64,000 nucleotides of DNA from Bacillota bacterium. Its GTDB lineage: Bacteria; Bacillota; Clostridia; Peptostreptococcales; Anaerovoracaceae. Position 1 is the first letter of the stretch; each line of letters opens with the position of its first letter. The stretch lies in the NCBI GenBank assembly GCA_017941085.1, contig JAGAXF010000002.1:1-64000 (forward strand). The letters are read 5' to 3'. Under the pieces are notes generated by a model that was given only the letters and a program-made list of their open reading frames with translations, ran no database searches and was not told where the DNA came from. This document shows, one piece after another, positions 16,818 to 23,651 of the stretch. A program made the position numbers and the translations under genes.

Positions 16818-18119
16818 ATGGCAAAAGGATCTGTAAGAAAGAAAGGCAAGAAGTGGTACTATCGCTTCTACGTGGAAAATGAGAGCGGAAAGCTTATGCA
16901 GCGTGAGTTTGTCGGAACCGAAAGCAAAGCGGAAACCGAAGCTATGCTCCGCAAAGCAATGGAGGACTACGAGGCTCAGAAGTTCGTAGCAAAGCCGGAA
17001 AATCTCACCTTGGGAGACATGCTTGACCTCTGGGTAGAGGAAGAATTAAAACCCGGCACTCTCTCCAACGGCACCGTGATGGCCTATCAGGGAACGGTCA
17101 GAAGGATCAAGGCCTACCCCATTGGAGAAAGAAAGCTAAAGAGCATCAAGCCGGAGCATCTGCAGCAGTTCTTCGACCACCTGAGTTTCGGAGGAAAGAA
17201 TCCGGACGGCACCACGCAGCAGCCGATTTCGCGAGGATATATGAGGCTCTTTACGGCGGTGATGCAAAACGCATTCCGTTTCGCAGTATTTCCCAAGAGA
17301 CTCATCGGATTCAATCCTATGCAGTATGTACTATTAAGGGGACAGAAGGACGAAGTGAATCTCTTCTCCGGAAATGAGGAAGACGCCATCACCGTCCCGA
17401 CACTCTCCCATGAGACCTATAAGGAACTCATGAGCTATCTGCAGAAGAAAAAGAATCCGGCGATCCTCCCGATCCAGATCGCCTACTACACCGGGCTCCG
17501 CATCGGAGAGGTTTGCGGCCTTACCTGGCAGGACATCAATCTCGAAGATCAGTATCTCACCGTAAGACGCAGCGTCCGCTACAACTACGAGAGAAAGAAG
17601 CACGAGATCGGCACCACGAAGCGAAAGAAAGTCCGCACGGTAGACTTCTGCGACACGCTGGCGTCCATCTTGAAAGAAGCCAAGATGGAGCAGATGAAAA
17701 ACCGCATGAAATACGGCGTGCTCTATCGCGGGAATTACTACAAGGAAGTCTCGGAAAAAGACCGCATCTACTATGAGCTGTATACGCTCTCCGGAGAAGA
17801 TGACATTCCGGATGACTACAAAGAAATCGACTTCGTTTGTCTCCGGGATGACGGCGCGATCGAGCTTCCGAACACGGTGGCTCTCGTCTGCAGAACGGCA
17901 AAGAAAAAGATACCCGGACTTGAAGACTTCCACTTCCACATGCTGAGACACACCTACACCAGCAACATGCTGAGCGGCGGTGCAGCACCAAAGGATGTGC
18001 AGGAGCTTCTCGGGCACTCGGATGTCAGTACCACGATGAACATCTACGCTCACTCTTCCAGAGAGGCAAAGCGCAACAGTGCAAAGCTTCTCGACAAAGC
18101 AGTCGGCGCGGATGCCTGA
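16818..18119 (+). CDS. int: Tyrosine recombinase/integrase of the nested element
   Basis: The protein has 433 residues from ATG 16818 (AAGGAGAA upstream). It has an N-terminal arm-binding domain (about 1-60, SVRKKGKKWYYRF), a SAM-like core-binding domain (about 70-180) and a C-terminal catalytic domain. Catalytic residues are visible: Arg in YYTGLRIGEVCGL, His-x-x-Arg in HMLRHTYTSN, His in LLGHSDVSTT and the Tyr nucleophile in MNIYAHSS. The length and domain order fit Tn916/ICE-type integrases. It ends 27 bp before the right attachment repeat, the expected position. Confidence 0.9.
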   Translation: MAKGSVRKKGKKWYYRFYVENESGKLMQREFVGTESKAETEAMLRKAMEDYEAQKFVAKPENLTLGDMLDLWVEEELKPGTLSNGTVMAYQGTVRRIKAYPIGERKLKSIKPEHLQQFFDHLSFGGKNPDGTTQQPISRGYMRLFTAVMQNAFRFAVFPKRLIGFNPMQYVLLRGQKDEVNLFSGNEEDAITVPTLSHETYKELMSYLQKKKNPAILPIQIAYYTGLRIGEVCGLTWQDINLEDQYLTVRRSVRYNYERKKHEIGTTKRKKVRTVDFCDTLASILKEAKMEQMKNRMKYGVLYRGNYYKEVSEKDRIYYELYTLSGEDDIPDDYKEIDFVCLRDDGAIELPNTVALVCRTAKKKIPGLEDFHFHMLRHTYTSNMLSGGAAPKDVQELLGHSDVSTTMNIYAHSSREAKRNSAKLLDKAVGADA

Positions 18120-18145
18120 AACAAAAGTTTCCCTTGTAAATGCTC

Positions 18146-18167
18146 ATAAGGGCAAAAACAAGGGAAA
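18146..18167 (+). repeat. Right attachment repeat of the nested element
   Basis: It matches 7811-7832 with one mismatch. It is immediately preceded by an inverted repeat arm, TTTCCCTTGT (18128-18137), that pairs with the ACAAGGGAAA inside the repeat, as expected for inverted core-type integrase sites. From here to 18257 nothing else is seen. Confidence 0.7.
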
Positions 18168-18257
18168 ACCGTAAAATCTGCTGATGCGATACCGCAGAAA
18201 CGCAGTAAAAACAAGGGTTAAAAGAGGGATAGACTGATAAACTGCCGATTTGTCACT

Positions 18258-19322
18258 CTATACTCCAAATAAATCCGGATTGATTAAAGGGATTATCAAT
18301 TCGCATCTTTCATCATTATTATCATAGCCCCAATAGAATTGATAAAATCCATCACCAAATCCACTTGCGACCATAACTAAACGATGATGCGTGTCCGGGT
18401 TTTCCCATTCAATAAAATCTCCACCTTCTCTTTGATATTGCGGAAGTCTCTCTTCGCTTTCCTTAAACAACTGAGCGAAATAATCATCGTAGTGATTCTT
18501 ATGTTCATTTTCTTGATGCCATTTTTGAAGAAACGCATCATACTCATTAGCGACTTGAACGTCACAGATAGAAAGCATCCCCGCTTCCACCGGAAAACCA
18601 CACGCAACACCATCACTAGCTTTGAAGGCTGCACTTTCCTCTGTCGGTTTCGCAAGCTGATATCTTGTCGCTTTATTCTCTGTGATTTTCAATCTGACTG
18701 CAGCCATGCGTATTCCAAGTTCTTCACTTCTGCATATTGCAACTTCAATCGGATAGCTTCCTGCTTGGATTGTATCTTCTAAAATAGGCGAAAACCTTGG
18801 CATATAAGCAAGAGGATCTCCAATCATGATTTCTCCTGTTGGGCAATCAATAGTTCCTACTGTTAGGAAATATCTTGTCTCAGATTTCTGAAACTGTCTG
18901 TTAATCACATCGGCATCTTTTTCATCCGAAGAAATGTATTTGAGGTTTTCTTCAAAAGCGATTTGAAGACTACTCTTTCCAATTAGGCCTTCTAACTCTT
19001 CAAGTGCCAAAGCTTTGATAAGTATCTCATTCTCATTTTCATCAAGTTTAAATTGATCCAGTTTTGATAAAGCCTCAAAGTAGTCTACATCGCCAATCAC
19101 GCCATCTTTCGTGGTACTCACAAGCATAAGCTTATAGTCTGTTATTTCTTTTCCATCCACCGCCAAACGCGGATCCTTCAACAAAATAGTCTCTGTATCT
19201 TCAGCTAGCGCAAATGCACCAAAAGGATTTCCGTCATCTTTAGCATAAAATTGCGGATTAGCTTTATAAGCATTCTCCCAACCATTTGTTTCTTTTTTCT
19301 TAAACTTGTCAAATAATCCCAT
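18258..19322 (-). CDS. DUF4241 protein, probable immunity protein
   Basis: The protein has 354 residues. The C-terminal region about 165-350 contains DUF4241-type features: GEIMIGDPLAYM, AGSYPIEVAICRSEELGIRMAAVRL and VACGFPVEAGMLSICD. The first ten residues, MGLFDKFKKK, are identical to those of the SUFU protein next to it and encoded by nearly identical bases. DUF4241 proteins are frequent in immunity-gene arrays of Firmicutes and Bacteroides; the biochemical function is not established. Before insertion of the nested element it was directly upstream of the zinc-ribbon gene at 7635. Confidence 0.75.
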   Translation of the reverse strand: MGLFDKFKKKETNGWENAYKANPQFYAKDDGNPFGAFALAEDTETILLKDPRLAVDGKEITDYKLMLVSTTKDGVIGDVDYFEALSKLDQFKLDENENEILIKALALEELEGLIGKSSLQIAFEENLKYISSDEKDADVINRQFQKSETRYFLTVGTIDCPTGEIMIGDPLAYMPRFSPILEDTIQAGSYPIEVAICRSEELGIRMAAVRLKITENKATRYQLAKPTEESAAFKASDGVACGFPVEAGMLSICDVQVANEYDAFLQKWHQENEHKNHYDDYFAQLFKESEERLPQYQREGGDFIEWENPDTHHRLVMVASGFGDGFYQFYWGYDNNDERCELIIPLINPDLFGV

Positions 19323-19337
19323 ATTTACTCTTTTCTA

Positions 19338-20018
19338 TCAAACAATAGATTCGCGATGATAATCCGTAATATCCGAACCGAGTTTTTCATATATCTCCAT
19401 GACAGATCCAACTGTTGAAAGTGTCTTTAGTTCGGCATCAGTCATTCCAATAAGTTCTACAAATTCAACTTTACCATTTAGAGTATCAATTGTTTCTACG
19501 GTAGGATCTTTAATTGTGATAAAGCCGGTTAAATTAGACTTTTGCTTTGCATCGATTCCTGTTGTCTGGCCAGTATAAATGAATTCAAATGGTTGGAAAA
19601 TCTCGTTTTTAGTAAATGTTATTCTTGCAACCATCTGTAAGATTCCACAGATATTTCTAATCTCTGCTTCCTCGTCTTCGTAATCATCCTTCTTTAATTT
19701 GAATGTTAATTCATAGCCATAACCACTGATTTCTTTAACATCACTTTCTTTTTCATAGATTTCTGTTTGGCCAAAAGAAACAAAGTGCCAGTAATTCCCT
19801 CCATCATATACACTAATGCCGTCTAAAGGATCGTTACCGCCAAATATCCATCGAATAATTGTTCCATAGTGTTTTGGATTTGTCTGGCCTGGATAAACCC
19901 TTAGGAATTCTTGTTCAATTGCCTCCCAACCAATCGCTTCAACTTCTTTTTCTTCAGGTTTACCAGTTGCTTCTTCTTGAGTTGTACCTTTTTTCTTAAA
20001 CTTATCAAATAATCCCAT
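19338..20018 (-). CDS. Suppressor-of-fused (SUFU) domain immunity protein
   Basis: The protein has 226 residues. The SUFU domain (about 35-215) is recognised by PLDGISVYDGGNYWHFVSFG, TEIYEKE and SGYGYELTFKLK. Bacterial SUFU domains are a widespread immunity family for polymorphic toxins and were predicted to neutralize toxins of several nuclease folds. It starts with MGLFDKFKKK and a Glu/Thr-rich linker, like the adjacent DUF4241 protein. The gene is 9 bp from the PH-like gene upstream and 15 bp from DUF4241 downstream, indicating one transcript. No cognate toxin gene is present. Confidence 0.85.
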   Translation of the reverse strand: MGLFDKFKKKGTTQEEATGKPEEKEVEAIGWEAIEQEFLRVYPGQTNPKHYGTIIRWIFGGNDPLDGISVYDGGNYWHFVSFGQTEIYEKESDVKEISGYGYELTFKLKKDDYEDEEAEIRNICGILQMVARITFTKNEIFQPFEFIYTGQTTGIDAKQKSNLTGFITIKDPTVETIDTLNGKVEFVELIGMTDAELKTLSTVGSVMEIYEKLGSDITDYHRESIV

Positions 20019-20026
20019 AATACTCT

Positions 20027-20533
20027 TTACCTCTTATTCTTAAATAAAGCTCCTGACAGACCGCCTGGCTGAGATATTGCTGCTCTTCGTTTTGCTTTTT
20101 CAACAATGTCACTCTTTTCAAGCAGTTGTTTCTTTATCAAAAGATCAAGCAACTGTGTGTAGCCATCATAGGAAAAAATTGCACTTCCAACTTTCTGTCC
20201 ATTCGCATAGATTTTGCACCGGTACTGACTGTCATATAACAATCTGGCCTTGGTGATTTCATCCCAAGAGTAGGTTTTGCTTATACCAAAGACGTTCCTT
20301 GAGACAACTCCATGGCTATCAAAATCCATCTTCACATTCTTGTAAATGATTGTTGGAATCAAGCCAACAGCAATAGGCAGTCCACAACATGTCATAAGAG
20401 CTTCAAGAGTGTCATCATGACTTGATGCATATGATGTAACAATAATCAATACGAAAAAAGATATCGCTAAAATATAGAATATTAATGCTATTTTCATATA
20501 GCCTTTTCCAGGCTTTACAATAAGTTTATCCAT
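20027..20533 (-). CDS. Two-TM protein with PH-like domain, paralog of 1995-2471
   Basis: The protein has 168 residues with TM segments at about 13-34 and 45-65 and a C-terminal domain with GVVSRNVFGISKTYSWDEITKA. The same layout and the YSWDxIT motif occur in the protein at 1995-2471, so the two are paralogs at opposite ends of the array. The family resembles DUF6560/bacterial PH-like membrane proteins that recur in immunity clusters. The tail (KRRAAISQPGGLSGALFKNKR) is basic. Role inferred from context. Confidence 0.6.
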   Translation of the reverse strand: MDKLIVKPGKGYMKIALIFYILAISFFVLIIVTSYASSHDDTLEALMTCCGLPIAVGLIPTIIYKNVKMDFDSHGVVSRNVFGISKTYSWDEITKARLLYDSQYRCKIYANGQKVGSAIFSYDGYTQLLDLLIKKQLLEKSDIVEKAKRRAAISQPGGLSGALFKNKR

Positions 20534-20541
20534 TCAGAAAT

Positions 20542-20733
20542 TCACCCTTTTATTTCCAGTATCCTTTGCGATCTGACTCTATGCGCTTCTTTTTCAGTAG
20601 CCCTATCTGTAACCTTTTCTATAACCCTATCATTCGCCCTAACAATCCTTTCTTCCGGTCCGATAAACTTAATCATAATATCTGTAGGGTTAACGGTGAA
20701 CTCAGGCATCGGAAGGTTGTCTTCTTTAAGCAC
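20542..20733 (-). pseudogene. C-terminal fragment of an AlbA_2-type ATP-binding regulator
   Basis: The minus strand encodes LKEDNLPMPEFTVNPTDIMI, followed by KFIGPEERIV and a Lys/Arg-rich end. In complete AlbA_2/HATPase regulators, an equivalent segment (x-x-x-L-P-x-P-x-F ... MIKF) follows the ATPase domain. The frame continues upstream without a proper start, and the remaining roughly 400 residues are missing. A complete gene of the same broad family begins just upstream. It is therefore a decayed relative rather than an independent small gene. Confidence 0.55.
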
Positions 20734-20745
20734 GTTACAGATTTT

Positions 20746-22236
20746 TTACATGTTTTTCATCTTATATCTTCTGTTCGTCGTATTTCCAATTGCCTCTACT
20801 TCATCCATTGAAGAAATAATAGCTCTAGCTCTAGACTCACTCAACGAAAGCATTTCTGCAATTTCTGATGTTTTACACTCCCCATTTTTCTTAAGGTAGG
20901 CCTTAATACGTTCTTCATTTTCTTCCGTCTTACTTCGCTTGTTTTCTTCGCTTGTTTTCTTCGCTTGTTTTCTTCGCTTGTTTTCTTCGCTTGTTTTCTT
21001 CGCTTGTTTTCCGAAAACCAGCGTCAGCCTCGTCCTATCAGGATTATCCTCTTCTTCCAGTAATGGTTCTGCCCAGCCTTCATCACTCCAAACATTAAAT
21101 ATGTTGGGGACACCACTTCCGGATCGCTCACCAATATCTAGCAGATTAAACATCTTAAGAATAGTCTTATTTCTTGGATCAGAAACACCGCCTTTTTTCA
21201 TCTGAATCTTTCCTGTCCTAATATATCCAGGATTCTCAAGTATGAGTTCAGTCGGAGTTTTTCGTATTACAACACCACGAACTCCAAAGTAATCTGCATT
21301 AGATAAGCAGTTAACCAATGCCTCACGTACGGCTTTGTGGATAGGAGTATCATCAACTCTCATGATGCCTTCCTGCTTAAATGGAACTTTAAGTCCTATT
21401 GCAATTTTGCTGTAAACCCTGAGGAAGAAATCAAACACATTGCCGGACCAAGTTCCGGAGGTTGACCACAGTCTATCTGTCCATCTTATGCTCGGATCTA
21501 ATTTCTCTTGGTAGTCTAAAAAATACTCAGGGAACTCTCTTACAATATCAAAGTCGTTTCCGAACATCAGAAGACCCGCAGTAGTGGGATGAAGCTCACC
21601 ATCTTCTTTGCTCACTCCTGCCGCACCTATACTACGCAAGTATTCTTCATCGGTAAGTCTTGAAAAAGGATGTTTATCTGATGCATTTTGATGCATGTTG
21701 CGATAACCTTGAACAGTATCCTGATTAAGGTCAGAGAGAGGCATCCAATCTACAATCTTCATATCGGATGTGTCTTCGGTTTGATCTCTAAGCATCGCAA
21801 GCACTTGGGCCTTAGTACAACGGTAGTCACCTTCAAAGTTTCTTTTGTATGTGTATTTGAACATATCGTTCTTGATGTACACAGGTCTATCCTGTCTATT
21901 AGCCCTTGGGACTTCTATCACAATTATTGTATCTCCATCAACATTGTGGATTGCAACATCTGAATCTTTAAGAAGATTAAGGCTCACCATATCCTCGTTA
22001 TTTACAAGATCCCAAAATTCTTTTATAAGCTTCTCAGGATGTTTTAGGCCAGTCGTCGCCCACGTGCCATCTTCGTTTTCTTCTACACCAAGAATGATCA
22101 CTCCTCCATCTGTGTTTGCGAAGGATGAGTAACTTTCCCAAAGAGATTTGGGAAGACCTCCATTGGCCTTCTTAACCTCTCGTCTATTATCTTCTTTATA
22201 TTTATCAAACTTTGTTAAGTCAAAATTCTTTGACAT
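20746..22236 (-). CDS. AlbA_2 (Schlafen-type) ATP-binding regulator with repeat-containing linker
   Basis: The protein has 496 residues from ATG 22236 (GGAGG 8 bases upstream). The N-terminal AlbA_2/Schlafen-like domain (about 10-130) includes ESYSSFANTDGGVIILGVEE. The middle HATPase_c_4-type region (about 250-390) contains KAVREALVNCLSNADYF and GERSGSGVPNIF. Residues about 410-440 are the repetitive linker KQAKKTSEENKR, encoded by six 13-bp repeats. The last 60 residues are a winged helix (KTSEIAEMLSLSESRARAII). Proteins of this kind are found near mobile elements and defense genes, but their biochemical role is poorly defined. Confidence 0.8.
   Translation of the reverse strand: MSKNFDLTKFDKYKEDNRREVKKANGGLPKSLWESYSSFANTDGGVIILGVEENEDGTWATTGLKHPEKLIKEFWDLVNNEDMVSLNLLKDSDVAIHNVDGDTIIVIEVPRANRQDRPVYIKNDMFKYTYKRNFEGDYRCTKAQVLAMLRDQTEDTSDMKIVDWMPLSDLNQDTVQGYRNMHQNASDKHPFSRLTDEEYLRSIGAAGVSKEDGELHPTTAGLLMFGNDFDIVREFPEYFLDYQEKLDPSIRWTDRLWSTSGTWSGNVFDFFLRVYSKIAIGLKVPFKQEGIMRVDDTPIHKAVREALVNCLSNADYFGVRGVVIRKTPTELILENPGYIRTGKIQMKKGGVSDPRNKTILKMFNLLDIGERSGSGVPNIFNVWSDEGWAEPLLEEEDNPDRTRLTLVFGKQAKKTSEENKRRKQAKKTSEENKRSKTEENEERIKAYLKKNGECKTSEIAEMLSLSESRARAIISSMDEVEAIGNTTNRRYKMKNM
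20933..21010 (-). repeat. Six perfect 13-bp tandem repeats inside the AlbA_2 gene
   Basis: The unit CTTCGCTTGTTTT is repeated six times without any mismatch. Because 13 is not a multiple of three, the repeat is read in all three frames, and three units give the 13-residue protein repeat. Gain or loss of one unit would shift the frame before the C-terminal winged helix. Confidence 0.95.
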
Positions 22237-22266
22237 CAATGAACCTCCATTCTATATTGGGCAAGA

Positions 22267-22926
22267 TTACTTTTTCTCTTCATCCCAAGGAATATCTATT
22301 TCCACTCTCGAATGATTGTCATCAAAGATAGTAGCAACATCATCTTCGTCAAAACCTGCAAATGCCGGGAATTTCATTTTCCAGGCTCTATATGTATCTA
22401 TGTCGATTTTTCCATTCATTAAATCTTCCCTTGCGTCATACCATGCCATAACTCTGTTCTCAAGATCAAGGGCTGCCCCTGGCGCCGGGATTTCATTCTC
22501 AATTAATTCCTTAAGTTCTTGCTGCTTCTTCTTGGACAGTTTAGGTAGTTTATCATCCGGCGCAAAGGGATCGTCACCTACCAACTCTCTTAATCTATCT
22601 GTGTTAAACCTAAGAACTATTTCACCATCCATAAGCTCCGGTCTAAGAGCATAAAGCTCCTCCATCTCAAACAGTATATGCAGAACCTGATTCGTCGCAC
22701 TTATCCAAGGCATCTTTAGAGCAAAGACACTTACCTTTAGAGCATCTGCAATGTCACTTAGGATTTCGAGAGATGGCGTCCTGTTATCGAGTTCATAGTT
22801 CCGAACTGTAGATTCATTAAGTCCTACCATCTCGGCAAGCTCCTTTTGAGTGAGCCCAGCTGCCTTTCTAAAAAACCTTATTCTTTTACCTAGACCAAAT
22901 TCTAAGAGTAGCTCTCTAGTATCCAT
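22267..22926 (-). CDS. XRE-family repressor of the mobilization region
   Basis: The protein has 219 residues from ATG 22926 (GGAGG 7 bases upstream). The Cro/C1-type helix-turn-helix (about 12-66) contains AGLTQKELAEMVGLNESTVRNYELDNRTPSLEIL; the recognition part is VGLNESTVRNYE. The C-terminal region is helical and acidic. It is divergent from the mobC-relaxase-integrase unit, and three copies of a 14-bp operator-like sequence are found in the shared intergenic region. It probably keeps mobilization silent and regulates itself. The start chosen removes a weaker upstream in-frame extension. Confidence 0.8.
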   Translation of the reverse strand: MDTRELLLEFGLGKRIRFFRKAAGLTQKELAEMVGLNESTVRNYELDNRTPSLEILSDIADALKVSVFALKMPWISATNQVLHILFEMEELYALRPELMDGEIVLRFNTDRLRELVGDDPFAPDDKLPKLSKKKQQELKELIENEIPAPGAALDLENRVMAWYDAREDLMNGKIDIDTYRAWKMKFPAFAGFDEDDVATIFDDNHSRVEIDIPWDEEKK

Positions 22927-22970
22927 TTCAATCCTCCATTTCCTTTGTAAAAACAGTATATCACAAAACA

Positions 22971-23058
22971 GTTCAAAAATGAAATCTTTTTTGCTCAAAA
23001 GTATTGACAGTGCATTTCTGAACTGATATAATCCATATTACAGTGCATTGTCGAACTG
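22971..23058 (+). promoter_or_regulatory. Perfect consensus promoter with three operator-like sites
   Basis: TTGACA (23004-23009) and TATAAT (23027-23032) with 17 bp between them drive mobC. The operator-like motif GCATTtcTGAACTG occurs in the spacer (23012-23025), downstream as GCATTGTCGAACTG (23045-23058) and inverted as CAGTTCAAAAATG (22971-22983) near the divergent repressor gene. A protein bound to the middle site would sit between the -35 and -10 boxes. Confidence 0.75.
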
Positions 23059-23097
23059 TTTTCGAGGGGATATCTCCTTTACAAAACCCACGAACAA

Positions 23098-23200
23098 ATG
23101 TATAGCCAAAAAAGTACTGTCTTATACTGTAGCGAGCATAGAGGATGTATAGCCAAGGCATCCTCCCAGAGCATAGCTCTGAAGGGGCTTTGCCCCTTAA
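23098..23200. promoter_or_regulatory. Probable oriT of the outer element
   Basis: Upstream of mobC are a 12-bp direct repeat ATGTATAGCCAA (23098-23109 and 23145-23156) and the inverted repeats GAGGATG/CATCCTC (23141-23165), AGAGC/GCTCT (23168-23180) and AAGGGGC/GCCCCTT (23182-23198). The last is followed by TTAAACCCC. Repeats next to mobC and a relaxase gene are typical of an origin of transfer. Confidence 0.6.
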
Positions 23201-23291
23201 ACCCCACCTATTTGGCAATACATAAAGGCAATACAGGAATAATGGAAAAAATATATAGATGTTAGATAGAAAGTGATAAGGAAGGAACAAA

Positions 23292-23651
23292 ATGAGGACA
23301 AGAAATGTAGGAATTAACATCCGAGTTTCGGAAAAAGAAAAAGAAAAAATAGCAAGAAACGCCAAAAAAACCAAGCTAAGCATTTCGGAATATCTTAGAA
23401 AACTTGCAGTCGGACATAAGCCAAAGGAACTTCCGTCAGAAGAAATTCAAACTGAGCTTATCAAGATGAAGGAAATAATTATGCTCTTGGATTATCAAAC
23501 CAAGATGTTTTCCGGAGATGAACTTAAGGCTGCGGTCATAAAAACAGTAGATGATATTGGAGCAAGTCTCTTTAATGTTCAAAGGCTTATGCTTCATCAA
23601 AAACCTGCTAAGAATAATACAACCAAGGAGACTTTAGATGGCGACAACTAA
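23292..23651 (+). CDS. mobC: Mobilization protein MobC
   Basis: The protein has 119 residues with a ribbon-helix-helix N-terminus (about 5-40: GINIRVSEKEKEKIARNAKKTKLSISEYLRKLAVG; key strand NIRVS, helix SISEYLRKLA) as in MobC accessory proteins. These bind oriT and help the relaxase nick DNA. A C-terminal helical part carries a LLDYQTKMF motif. AGGAACAAA precedes the ATG. The gene overlaps the relaxase start by 14 bp, indicating translational coupling. Confidence 0.85.
   Translation: MRTRNVGINIRVSEKEKEKIARNAKKTKLSISEYLRKLAVGHKPKELPSEEIQTELIKMKEIIMLLDYQTKMFSGDELKAAVIKTVDDIGASLFNVQRLMLHQKPAKNNTTKETLDGDN

Larger units (their letters stand above)
7811..18167. mobile_element. Nested integrative mobilizable element (about 10.4 kb) with secreted-protein cargo
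   Basis: The ends are 22-bp near-perfect direct repeats (7811-7832 and 18146-18167, one mismatch). The right one lies 27 bp beyond the integrase stop codon. Inside are all parts of a mobilizable element: integrase, AlpA-type excisionase, XRE regulator, MobA/MobL relaxase, an oriT-like palindromic region and cargo. The coding sequence is visibly more GC-rich than the flanking immunity genes. On both sides lie immunity-like genes of the outer element, so this is an insertion into that element. The exact crossover base cannot be read from one copy. Confidence 0.75.

Noticed and set aside
17334-18053. Open frame of 239 codons antisense to the integrase
   Set aside because: The opposite strand encodes all catalytic motifs of a tyrosine recombinase; the antisense frame is a by-product of GC-rich codon usage.
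20933-21010. Tandem 13-bp units considered as a CRISPR array
   Set aside because: There are no spacers, the unit is short and lies inside a coding sequence; it is a minisatellite.
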